The notes beneath the pieces were generated by a model, which made no database searches, was not told where the DNA came from, and saw only the letters and a program-made list of their open reading frames with translations. 40,518 nt of DNA from Phormidium tenue FACHB-1052 (GTDB lineage Bacteria > Cyanobacteriota > Cyanobacteriia > Phormidesmidales > Phormidesmidaceae), in assembly GCF_014696675.1 (NCBI RefSeq), contig NZ_JACJQN010000031.1, forward strand, positions 1-40,518, in the 5' to 3' direction. This document shows positions 32,412 through 39,214 of this stretch, in pieces; positions within the stretch are counted from its first letter, which is position 1, and every line of letters begins with the position of its first letter. Both the position numbers and the translations under genes were made by a program.

Positions 32412-32686
32412 ATTAGTACACAAGAGCTATTTTCTGACCTTCTCAGAAACATTCTAGGAGTTAGATCCCTAATATTGATTGCTTTATCCTTTTCGCGGTT
32501 GATCATCTAGATTAAAGCGATTAAGGCTCTTCATCAAAGCTGTCGAGCTGCAATGCCCTCTTAGGTTTAATCGGCTAACGAAACTCACACAGCAGGACAG
32601 GCAAGAGCTGTGGGCATGCTGGATGAGGACGCCAAAGCCAGGTTTGAGAACCTCAGACAGAGGTATAACGGGCCTATGAGATATCA

Positions 32687-32842
32687 CTAAAACAGCTTAA
32701 CCCCCTGGCGCTGCTGCCGGATACCAATGTAGATCAGCAAGCCCAGCACCACTACCCACGCCAGAACCCTCCAGGTGTCATTGGCGGCCTGCTGCTGTGG
32801 TGCCTCTACTTGCCAATTTGCTGGCCAATCACCAGGACCCAT
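32687..32842 (-). CDS. Small single-pass membrane protein (51 residues)
   Basis: The frame reads MGPGDWPANWQVEAPQQQAA, then one membrane helix (VLAWVVVLGLLIYIGI) and a basic end RQQRQGVKLF. This head-helix-basic tail arrangement is protein-like, but the ribosome site is unclear (AAGGG lies too close to the ATG). No family is recognised. Confidence 0.45.
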   Translation of the reverse strand: MGPGDWPANWQVEAPQQQAANDTWRVLAWVVVLGLLIYIGIRQQRQGVKLF

Positions 32843-32909
32843 ACCCTTATCGCATTGTGAATGTTATTTTCTTATTGAAATTTGAGAAAGGCGGCTGAGT
32901 TGCAGTCGC

Positions 32910-33305
32910 ATGTTATTTACTCATGAAGCGTGTTTGGCATACCTTGAGCACATCAGATGGAATGGGATTCCGACTTGCCCTTATTGCCAGGCTCAACGGT
33001 CAACACCAATACGCCATGAAAACCGCTATCACTGCAACTACTGCTATACTTCTTTCAGCGTTACAGTCAATACGGTATTTCACGGCTCTCACATAAAGCT
33101 AGACAAGTGGTTCAAAGCAGTGTTTCTCGTAATGACCATAGACAAGAACATATCTATTCGTCGATTAGCCAGAGAAATATCTGTTACAAATACTTCTGCT
33201 TCTAAAATAAAGAATCATATTAACCAGGCTATTGAAGAAGATCTTGATTTACTGCAAAAGCTTGCAATCTTTTACTTAGAAAATAACAGGAGTCCTAATC
33301 AATGA
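32910..33305 (+). CDS. IS1595-type zinc-ribbon/HTH domain protein without a transposase core
   Basis: This 131-residue protein matches the N-terminal DNA-binding part of IS1595-family transposases: zinc-ribbon ligands CPYC and CNYC, then FSVTVNTVFHGSHIKLDKWF and a helical domain with ISIRRLAREISVT. The DDE or DDN catalytic domain, usually another 180 residues, is absent, and the frame ends cleanly with the stop overlapping the next start (ATGA). That coupling suggests a domesticated DNA-binding protein rather than a decaying insertion sequence. No terminal inverted repeats were seen around it. Confidence 0.78.
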   Translation: MLFTHEACLAYLEHIRWNGIPTCPYCQAQRSTPIRHENRYHCNYCYTSFSVTVNTVFHGSHIKLDKWFKAVFLVMTIDKNISIRRLAREISVTNTSASKIKNHINQAIEEDLDLLQKLAIFYLENNRSPNQ

Positions 33306-33880
33306 ATCGAGTCAAACAAGCTTCTACAATTGGGGGAGCTATATTGATAGTTGTCCCTCTTATTGGCGATAAAATCATGGACATGCTTGTCGCTGTTTTT
33401 AACGAGGGCGAGCTAACTCTAGGAAAGTTCGGATTGCTTTTAGGCTCATTATTCCTAGTCGGCCTAATGGTATGGGTGGTTCAAAGCGGAATTCTTAAGC
33501 TCTTTTCAGATCTGATACGGAAATTTAGGAGGACAGATGAAGTAGAGGATACAAGAGGAAAGCTCAAGATCGCCAGGAAGACTATTAAGCAAGGACTTGA
33601 ATACTTGAAAGTCCAGCAATCTAAATTCGATACTAATGTTTCTTCTGCATCTCAAAAAGTCATTGAATTGAATGCAATGGATAGAAGTTTTACTCAACGC
33701 AAGCGGCAAGCAGCAGGCGTTGTTATGTCGCTGAAGAAGGATTATCGAGACAATCTAATAGCTCTAGAAAAGGCTATTGAGCAGCTTTACAAAAACATTA
33801 ACGACGCAGAGAATATTCTTGAGGAAGCAGACGAATGGTCTAGAAAAGCAGCAAAGCGTTATTACAAAGGGCCTAATTAG
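33302..33880 (+). CDS. Membrane protein with long coiled coil
   Basis: This 192-residue protein has two membrane helices (about 8-32 and 42-68) and a cytoplasmic coiled coil of about 110 residues (RGKLKIARKTIKQGLEYLKV, then ALEKAIEQLYKNINDAENILEEADEW). It is translationally coupled to the zinc-ribbon protein upstream. No family is recognised. It is convergent with the next gene, 11 bp away. Confidence 0.6.
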   Translation: MNRVKQASTIGGAILIVVPLIGDKIMDMLVAVFNEGELTLGKFGLLLGSLFLVGLMVWVVQSGILKLFSDLIRKFRRTDEVEDTRGKLKIARKTIKQGLEYLKVQQSKFDTNVSSASQKVIELNAMDRSFTQRKRQAAGVVMSLKKDYRDNLIALEKAIEQLYKNINDAENILEEADEWSRKAAKRYYKGPN

Positions 33881-33891
33881 GATAGAGAAAA

Positions 33892-34302
33892 CTATGCTGC
33901 TGCACTTCCTACAGCAATTATTTTTAGCTCATTGATAACAGACCATAAGTACACTTTCTCACTATCAGACTGCGAGTTTCTGTACTTGTCTTTAAAAGCT
34001 TCTAGATACCAACTAATATTATTAAAGCTCGAAAGTCTTGTCGGGTCTGCTTTAATTGGTTCAATTGCATATGTGTAAAGTACGTCAGAGTCACCTATGA
34101 CAATACAGTGAGCAATCATTTCAGCAATGAGCCTTAACTCTTCAGCAAAGCTTTCTTCAGTTTCGGGTCTATGTTCCTCGAAAGGCTCTGTCTTTCTGTA
34201 AAAGTCTTGCACAAGGCTTTTATAGTTTTTCTGGCTACTCACAATCTTTCTCCTTTCTTGCTCCAACAACCGGAGCAGCCCTTCCACGTAATCATTTGAC
34301 AT
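33892..34302 (-). CDS. Phycobiliprotein-like (globin-fold) protein lacking the bilin cysteine, tentative
   Basis: This 136-residue all-helical protein is read from the ATG at 34302 with AAGG upstream. Residues about 53-112 (IAHCIVIGDSDVLYTYAIEP, then ISWYLEAFKDKYRN) align with the helix E-F-G part of phycocyanin-alpha-type proteins, which read YCLIAGGTGPxDEYLI and SWYxEALKYIK. The position of the chromophore Cys is Phe here. Cyanobacteria encode several chromophore-less members of this fold. The resemblance was judged by eye and is weak outside this stretch; it could be another helical family. Confidence 0.35.
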   Translation of the reverse strand: MSNDYVEGLLRLLEQERRKIVSSQKNYKSLVQDFYRKTEPFEEHRPETEESFAEELRLIAEMIAHCIVIGDSDVLYTYAIEPIKADPTRLSSFNNISWYLEAFKDKYRNSQSDSEKVYLWSVINELKIIAVGSAAA

Positions 34303-34548
34303 GCCTTAATCCTCCAGAGGAATTCCTGGATGGCATGCTATTCCTTCCCGAGAAGGGCCGCCCTACCGCAAACTGTTACAGTACACATATACTGCCAATG
34401 GCTAGAGTAGTGCATATGAACTAAATCCGCAACAGGGTGACGTTTGTTGCAAGAAACCGTAACTGGGCCCAGTTGGGCCAAAAGTGTTAGCTAGGCGAGC
34501 CTTTTCACAAAGATCTGCCTAGCTAACAGTTCAGGGGCAAATAGACCT
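34303..34548. other. Gap with a 12-bp inverted repeat before helicase copy 2
   Basis: TGTTAGCTAGGC (34485-34496) and GCCTAGCTAACA (34517-34528) are perfect inverted repeats separated by 20 bp, lying about 20 bp before the start of the helicase fragment. CTGGGCCCAG is a further palindrome at about 34463-34472. They may mark an integration boundary. No gene is seen. Confidence 0.45.
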
Positions 34549-34852
34549 ACTAAGAGAGAAGGCATTCCAACAGCTTCAGCAGGCCGGGTTGCCCGTGGAC
34601 TGGCTCAACCAGCGCAGCAGCACCCGTAACTTTGACCCCTCGACCCAAAGCATCAAGCTGATGACGATGCACGCCAGCAAGGGGCTAGAGTTCCCGGTGG
34701 TGGGCTACCTGCCGAACCGCTATACCGAGGTGCCTGATGAGGCCAGATTGCTCTATGTAGCCATGACCAGAGCGATCGAGGTGCTTGTGTTGAGCTGCGA
34801 TCGCAGGTTGGTGTTTGCTGAGTGCCTAAAGACTACTTTGAAGAAAGTATAA
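34549..34852 (+). pseudogene. Truncated UvrD/Rep-type helicase C-terminus, copy 2
   Basis: This is a direct repeat of 31770-32070, with scattered substitutions and a 15-bp in-frame deletion that removes five residues after EFPVV in motif V. It starts at nearly the same point of the helicase as copy 1 and ends with a different tail. It has no upstream helicase domains. Confidence 0.82.
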
Positions 34853-34880
34853 TAGTGGATCGAAACAGACACCGAAAGGA

Positions 34881-35819
34881 TTATTTTTGTTCAAAAAAAT
34901 AATCATCTGGACTCATTACCTCTTGGGTATGAATTACTTTAACAACCCTTCCTTGAATAATGAGCTCTTCCTGTTCTCCCCCTGGTATGTAAATCGTTTC
35001 GTAATTTTCGCTTGAGTTAGCAGAGAACAAAGCGACTAGTCTCTCATTAATTCTGTGAAATATTTTTACAACCAAGCTATTGTTTACCGAAGCTACAATA
35101 ATTTCACCATTTTTGATATCCAAAGAATTTCCTTCATACATTTTTACCACTAGTGAATCACCATCAGAAATTCCAGCATCAATCATAGAATCTCCGGAAA
35201 CATCTAGAAAATAGTAGTTATTGGGATCTATTCCAAATACCTGCTCCAATTCAATCCTGTCAAAGCTATTTTCAGGCAGATGTGAATATTCAAGAGCTGT
35301 CTTATTCGGGGTTGCCGCTACGGGGATAAAATATTTTTTGTACTGCCTTACTACAGAAATATTAGATAGCTTAAGTTTTACCCAATCCCCAAATGCATTA
35401 ATCTCTTTACTGGTTTTCTTGTTTCTCAATCTTTTATATTCTTCTGTCAGTCTTTTTAATTCATCCCCGAAGCTTTGTGGGACTAACTCTAAGTATGCAG
35501 CCTCCCCAAATTCTTCTTCATATTTTTCTTCTTCATATTTTTCTTTTTTTATTAAAACATCCATTTCCGAAAGCATGTAATCCCAGCATTTTATTCCTTG
35601 AATATCTTCATATTTTTTATATTTTTTTAGCTCTCTTATATGACTTTTATAGGCCTCGAAGATGGGTTCTACTTTAACCCAAAAGCTCTCGGGAATCCTT
35701 CTGGCCAAAGAGTTCTCTCCATATTTTCCTCCTACAGTCTTTTTATTGCCTGAATTAGGTCTAGAACCACCTTTTTTCGCCGATTTTTTATCATTAATAT
35801 CTATCATTTTTCCATACAT
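34881..35819 (-). CDS. S24 (LexA/UmuD-fold) repressor-like protein
   Basis: This 312-residue protein has its C-terminal S24 peptidase fold clear: the Ser in VSGDSMIDAGISDGDSL (near residue 212) and the Lys in NNSLVVKIFHR, with YIPGGEQEELIIQGRVVKVI closing the fold. The N-terminal 180 residues are highly charged (KYEEEKYEEE) and do not show a standard XRE domain; KKGGSRPNSGNKK at the start resembles a short basic DNA-contacting arm. No Ala-Gly or Cys-Gly pair occurs upstream of the Ser, so the usual self-cleavage site is missing. The gene is very AT-rich, with a promoter and inverted repeat just upstream. Confidence 0.75.
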   Translation of the reverse strand: MYGKMIDINDKKSAKKGGSRPNSGNKKTVGGKYGENSLARRIPESFWVKVEPIFEAYKSHIRELKKYKKYEDIQGIKCWDYMLSEMDVLIKKEKYEEEKYEEEFGEAAYLELVPQSFGDELKRLTEEYKRLRNKKTSKEINAFGDWVKLKLSNISVVRQYKKYFIPVAATPNKTALEYSHLPENSFDRIELEQVFGIDPNNYYFLDVSGDSMIDAGISDGDSLVVKMYEGNSLDIKNGEIIVASVNNSLVVKIFHRINERLVALFSANSSENYETIYIPGGEQEELIIQGRVVKVIHTQEVMSPDDYFFEQK

Positions 35820-35859
35820 TTGATTTTTGCTAATTAATCAAACATACAAAATTAGTCAA
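35819..35859 (-). promoter_or_regulatory. Promoter and operator of the S24 protein gene
   Basis: On the minus strand TTGACT (35859-35854), 17 bp and TAATTA (35836-35831) form a promoter. TTTGATT and AATCAAA (35819-35825 and 35836-35842) are inverted repeats that overlap the -10 box and the start codon, which suggests autorepression. Confidence 0.45.
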
Positions 35860-36427
35860 TTAAATAGCAAGAGTACGCATGTGCTTCAAAGCAATCTCAT
35901 AATAGAGCTAAACATCTATTTCCATTCGAAGCTGTCTACATATAGTGCTTTAAAATCCATACCCAAACCTGAAAGGCACTATATAAAGCATTCGCTCATT
36001 GTAAGAATTTATCTTTTATTCTCTATGAATTGATTAAAGGAGCTAAACAATCCCTTTCTTATTTTTCTTTTTCAGCCCAGCGTTGAGCAACATAGCAGGA
36101 AAAAATGAGATTTTTTCTAATACACACATACCATGCAGTCCCCTCAAGCAAACGGCCTCACTAGTCAAAAACAAAATGCCAAGCTCAGCCTATCTCTACG
36201 TATCAGACGATCTAATTGATAATTGTACGTTTTTCAATTATTGAAAAACGTACAATTATCAATTAGATCGTTGCTTGCCAGCATGGCTGTCTATAGTTCA
36301 CATGTACTCATTCGTGCTCGTTTATGTTATCGTTTATTCAGTGCATCTGTACTAGTTTTGTTCAGCCCTCCCTACCACTTGTTCCGAGCGGGCTGGATTT
36401 ACTCACTAGAGACAAGAGGACAGCAGA
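35860..36427. other. AT-rich non-coding region with large palindromes
   Basis: This stretch of about 570 bp has no convincing gene. ATATAGTGC/GCACTATAT (35940-35984) is an inverted repeat around 27 bp, and a 65-bp perfect palindrome lies at 36207-36271. The right end (36300-36427) should hold the promoter of the small peptide gene, but no clear boxes stand out. Confidence 0.5.
36207..36271. repeat. Perfect 65-bp palindrome (32-bp arms)
   Basis: The 32-bp left arm (36207-36238, starting ACGATCTAATTGATAATTG) is exactly complementary to 36240-36271 around a single T. It is AT-rich and would extrude a cruciform readily. It may be part of an origin, a recombination target or a decoy for a DNA-binding protein. 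Confidence 0.8.
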
Positions 36428-36577
36428 ATGGACGATATCTTGGCCCATATTGTTAAGACCTTCGTGGCATGGTTGATGTTGAGGATGCTTGATAAGCTAG
36501 CTCCCCTAATTGAGAGGACGAAAGTTGCCTTTGTGTACAAGCTTTGGCTTGTACTCTGCAAGAGGGGGATTAAATAG
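36428..36577 (+). CDS. 49-residue hydrophobic/basic peptide gene
   Basis: The frame reads MDDILAHIVKTFVAWLMLRM, then LDKLAPLIERTKVAFVYKLW and a basic end ending KRGIK. AGAGGA lies 7 bp before the ATG, a good ribosome site, and a strong terminator follows 26 bp after the stop, so this is a complete small transcription unit. The amphipathic, membrane-seeking sequence recalls type I toxin peptides, but no antisense RNA has been identified and no family is recognised. Confidence 0.6.
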   Translation: MDDILAHIVKTFVAWLMLRMLDKLAPLIERTKVAFVYKLWLVLCKRGIK

Positions 36578-36602
36578 ATAAGAGAGGACCTAAATTCCAT
36601 TA

Positions 36603-36643
36603 AAAAAAGAGAGGAGTGTAACTAATACACTCCTCTCTTTTTT
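36603..36643. terminator. Strong bidirectional intrinsic terminator
   Basis: An 18-bp perfect stem (AAAAAAGAGAGGAGTGTA with its complement) around a 5-nt loop has A-runs on the left and T-runs on the right, so it can stop transcription from both sides: the small peptide gene on plus and possibly recombinase 3 on minus. Confidence 0.85.
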
Positions 36644-36856
36644 CACATCCTGTGCCTTCGCCTACCACAGCAGGCACAGAACATAGACCTCACTAGAGTC
36701 CCAAGGATTTGGCTAAATGCCTTTCGAGACTAGTACTAGTGTACATGATTTTTGTACAAATACCAATGTGCTTAGAGCCTTACAGTCTTTTCCTAATCTA
36801 AATCGGCACCTTGCCCATGGTTCGTCTAAAGCTCTGATTTGCAGTGATCCTGAAAT

Positions 36857-37396
36857 CTACAACTGCGAGATCGCATCCACCTTCTCCTCCTCCGACACAT
36901 CGAGGTATCGCTGAAGCGCCGCCATCGACGACCACCCGCCCAGGTCTTGGATCGCTTTCAGCCGCACCCCCGCCTTATCCAACCGAGTTGCCCAGGTGCG
37001 CCGATTGCTGTGGGTGCTGTAGCCGCGCAATCCTAGGAGATCGCACGCCTTCCGCAACGCCAAATCACAGGCCTGCCGCGTAATCGGTTGTTCGCCACTC
37101 CGTCCTGGAAACAAATAGCCCCGGTTCGGCAAACCAGCTTCCTCCAGCACCGCCTTCAGCTTGGGATGAATCGGCACCGCTCGCGTGCGCTTCGTCTTCG
37201 TCGTCGCCTTGCGCAGCACCAGCGTCTCCCCCACCACATCCTCCGCCCGCAGCTGCCGCGCCTCGCTCACCCGGCAGCCGGTGTAGTAGCAGATCGAAAA
37301 GAGCGATCGCATTGTCGGGCTCAACTCCCCCATCACCTGCTCGAACTGATCCGCCGACCAAATGTCCGCCTGGTCGTGGCGATTTTGCTTCGGCAT
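36857..37396 (-). CDS. Tyrosine recombinase 3
   Basis: This 179-residue protein has the catalytic domain only. Active-site residues are in TGCRVSEARQL (Arg), ATTKTKRTRAVPI (Lys), STHSNRRTWATR (His and Arg), DLGGWSS (Trp at the second His position, an accepted variant) and LQRYLDV (Tyr). It lacks the N-terminal DNA-binding domain and the extra helix of IntI integrases. It is GC-rich like the backbone and lies about 0.7 kb from the attC-like cassette sites. Whether it acts on them cannot be told from sequence. Confidence 0.85.
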   Translation of the reverse strand: MPKQNRHDQADIWSADQFEQVMGELSPTMRSLFSICYYTGCRVSEARQLRAEDVVGETLVLRKATTKTKRTRAVPIHPKLKAVLEEAGLPNRGYLFPGRSGEQPITRQACDLALRKACDLLGLRGYSTHSNRRTWATRLDKAGVRLKAIQDLGGWSSMAALQRYLDVSEEEKVDAISQL

Positions 37397-37878
37397 GGAG
37401 TCACCTCAAAATTGGATTCAAACTACCCTTACAAACCCTGACTTGCTCTTTTTGATATTTCAGCAAGTTTAGTTTATCGGAACAGTAAGGGTTTCAGCGA
37501 TTTAGGGCGGAAAGAGACAAAAACAGTGGGGCTTGTTGGGAATGGACTCCTGTTGTTGAGAATAAAGAACCGCTAGAATTTTGGATCCAAAGGGTCGATT
37601 AGATAATACTAGTCTCCACGCGTAGGATGAGATGCCTCTGTCGGTCACTCTCTGTTAAGGAGTTGAGTGAGTAATCGTACAGAAAGTTACGCTAAGGCTG
37701 CCGCCCGAGCACGCCGGGGTCATGGTGTAGGGGGCTGCTGGGGCGATTAATGGCGGGGGATGACGTCATCAGGCCAAGACACAAAAAATAGACTAGCGAT
37801 GCCTGATAGGGCTACGCTCAAAAAATTACACTCCTACCACGCTTCAGCCCTCGGTACTGATCCAAGGGCTTTTTTGTA
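37397..37878. other. Non-coding region ending in a plus-strand terminator
   Basis: About 480 bp without a convincing gene. GATGACGTCATC at about 37758 is a 12-bp palindrome. The terminator at 37846-37876 implies a plus-strand transcript that begins somewhere in this stretch; the longest frames before it are under 20 codons, so it may be a small RNA. Confidence 0.4.
37846..37876 (+). terminator. Intrinsic terminator (plus strand)
   Basis: AGCCCT-C-GG pairs with CC-A-AGGGCT around a 7-nt loop and is followed by TTTTTTG. Confidence 0.65.
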
Positions 37879-37948
37879 GGCCCCAAAGTAGCAAAGCTGC
37901 GATTTTGACCCATTTAGTTCACTTGTATTGGCTGGCTAGCGGCGCGAG
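37879..37948 (+). mobile_element. Partial third copy of the 256-bp element (left end only)
   Basis: GGCCCCAAAGTAGCAAAGC and the next 45 bp match the left arm and start of copy 1 almost base for base, up to TTGTATTGGCTGG. Beyond that only traces match (GGCAAC...TCAACCAA), and no right arm is found. Confidence 0.65.
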
Positions 37949-38099
37949 CAGGCAACTACTCAACCAACAAGCCTTCAGCAGTTTGAAGCCATTGAGCACT
38001 CGGCTTGATCGATAGTCACCTCAGCTACCTCCCAACAGTGTCATTCTGCTTATTCAAAGTCGATTTTCAAGAAACAGGCTGGTTGCAGGCGGTCTAACG
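37941..38099 (-). repeat. Inverted dispersed repeat, copy B (partner at 12169-12326)
   Basis: This is the reverse-orientation partner of copy A. Read on the minus strand it begins with GTTAGACCGCCT, the GTTRRRY end of attC-like site 1, and runs for about 155 bp with clear homology to copy A. Confidence 0.75.
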
Positions 38100-38178
38100 G
38101 CTGCAACCAGCGGTTGCCAAAACCTTGGCATCTCATCCAAGCTGCTTCGGTCAATCCGCTGCACCACAATTGTTAGAT
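38092..38178 (-). other. attC-like recombination site 1
   Basis: Read on the minus strand this 87-bp site starts ATCTAAC (RYYYAAC rule) followed by AATT and ends GTTAGAC (GTTRRRY rule). Inside, AGCGG-A-TTG pairs with CAA-CCGCT, leaving the A as an extrahelical base, and CTTGG/CCAAG closes the tip. These are the parts of an integron attC site, and TCTAACAATT is the same start as in the well-known aadA attC. It overlaps the last codons and stop of the HEPN gene, which is usual for cassettes. Confidence 0.75.
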
Positions 38179-39074
38179 TTCAATCTCTCAGTCCATTGCT
38201 TGTCAATATGGGAAACAAACTCTTTTGCTTCCTTGATAAGCTCAGTGATAGTCTCTACAGAGATGTCGTGTTCGCCTCCATCCTTTTTCTTGCCATTCCG
38301 ATGCACCAAATCATGACGAACAAGAACAGCTTTAAAGAGGATTCCCATGTTAGTTGGAAATTCTATATCTAACGTATCCTTAAAAATAGGTTTCACTTTA
38401 CTCAAGTGATGCCAAACAACATCCGTTAGATAAGAGCGTGCTTTCTTTTCAATTTCTTCAACTGCCTTGAAAACCTCACTCACTGAAATCTTTTCAGATT
38501 TAAACTCTGGGGTCGTCTCAACGAATCTACGGAGCAAAGACTTATCATTACCGACAGCAGAAATGAAAAAGTCTGAAAGGTAAGTTTCAAGTATGGTAAT
38601 CACATTGACATATAGTAATCTCAATAGGTACTTCTTTTTGAGATCAATAGTGTCTGGAGTCAGTAGATGCTCAACGTTATTGATTGCTTCATTAAACGAT
38701 TCATAATGCTCTGTCGTTTGTGCAATCGACTCGAAAAAATAGTCATCGATATCATCGTATTCAGGATGTCGAGTCCATTCCCAGGAAATATCACGTAGTT
38801 CTCTAACCAGTTCCTCAATGACCTCGTCTGGAATAAGTCCACCAAACTCATCTTGAATCTCTTCTTCAGGATCGTATGGTCCTCCCCATATGTAGATGTA
38901 ACCTCCTTCGGCAGATTCGTAAGGTGTACTTTCCACCGGATCTTCATAGTTTGAATAGAACCAAGTACGCATTACTTCCAGTTGAATATTGTGGTTGGAG
39001 CGCCGTAGTTCTGTTGCCGTTACTGATCCTTCACTATTTGGCAACGGGTAACGTCTTGGCTTACGTCTACTCAT
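38151..39074 (-). CDS. HEPN-domain nuclease-like protein in an attC-bounded cassette
   Basis: This 307-residue protein is read from the ATG at 39074, 23 bp after attC-like site 2. The N-terminal half is acidic (YDPEEEIQDEFGGLIPDEVI). The C-terminal half is a helical HEPN-like domain. Near the end it has LVRHDLVHRNGKKK, an R-x4-H motif, the catalytic signature of HEPN ribonucleases, preceded by RLLYVNVITILETYLSDFF, typical of the MAE_28990/MAE_18760-like and RiboL-PSP HEPN groups. Such proteins act as toxins in abortive-infection and toxin-antitoxin systems. Its stop lies inside attC-like site 1. No antitoxin gene is next to it. Confidence 0.75.
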   Translation of the reverse strand: MSRRKPRRYPLPNSEGSVTATELRRSNHNIQLEVMRTWFYSNYEDPVESTPYESAEGGYIYIWGGPYDPEEEIQDEFGGLIPDEVIEELVRELRDISWEWTRHPEYDDIDDYFFESIAQTTEHYESFNEAINNVEHLLTPDTIDLKKKYLLRLLYVNVITILETYLSDFFISAVGNDKSLLRRFVETTPEFKSEKISVSEVFKAVEEIEKKARSYLTDVVWHHLSKVKPIFKDTLDIEFPTNMGILFKAVLVRHDLVHRNGKKKDGGEHDISVETITELIKEAKEFVSHIDKQWTERLKSNNCGAAD

Positions 39075-39096
39075 AGAATTCAATAGATAAATGTAA

Positions 39097-39182
39097 ATCT
39101 AACGTTCCTGGTTAGCGGTTGCTGAGATCTTTGCACCACCACAAGAGGTTTGGGCAAATCCGCTGCACCAGGGTTGTTTATG
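39097..39182 (-). other. attC-like recombination site 2
   Basis: This 86-bp site aligns with site 1: TGGTGCAGCGGATT on the left and GCAACCGCT then GTTAGAT on the right are shared, while the middle differs. AGCGG/CCGCT and CCTGG/CCAGG pair, TTTGC/GCAAA continues inward, and extrahelical A and T bases remain. The left box CATAAAC keeps only the AAC of the consensus. It separates the 295-residue protein gene from the HEPN gene. Confidence 0.7.
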
Positions 39183-39214
39183 CAGCAATTAAAACCGTAT
39201 TAAATTACACCCCC

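Noticed and set aside
36207..36271. Palindrome as a protelomerase (hairpin telomere) site
   Set aside because: The contig closes as a circle, no protelomerase gene is present, and the symmetry centre is a single base.
36857..37396. Recombinase 3 (or 1, 2) as an integron integrase IntI
   Set aside because: All three are 150-190 residues, about half the IntI length, and lack the IntI-specific extra helix region.
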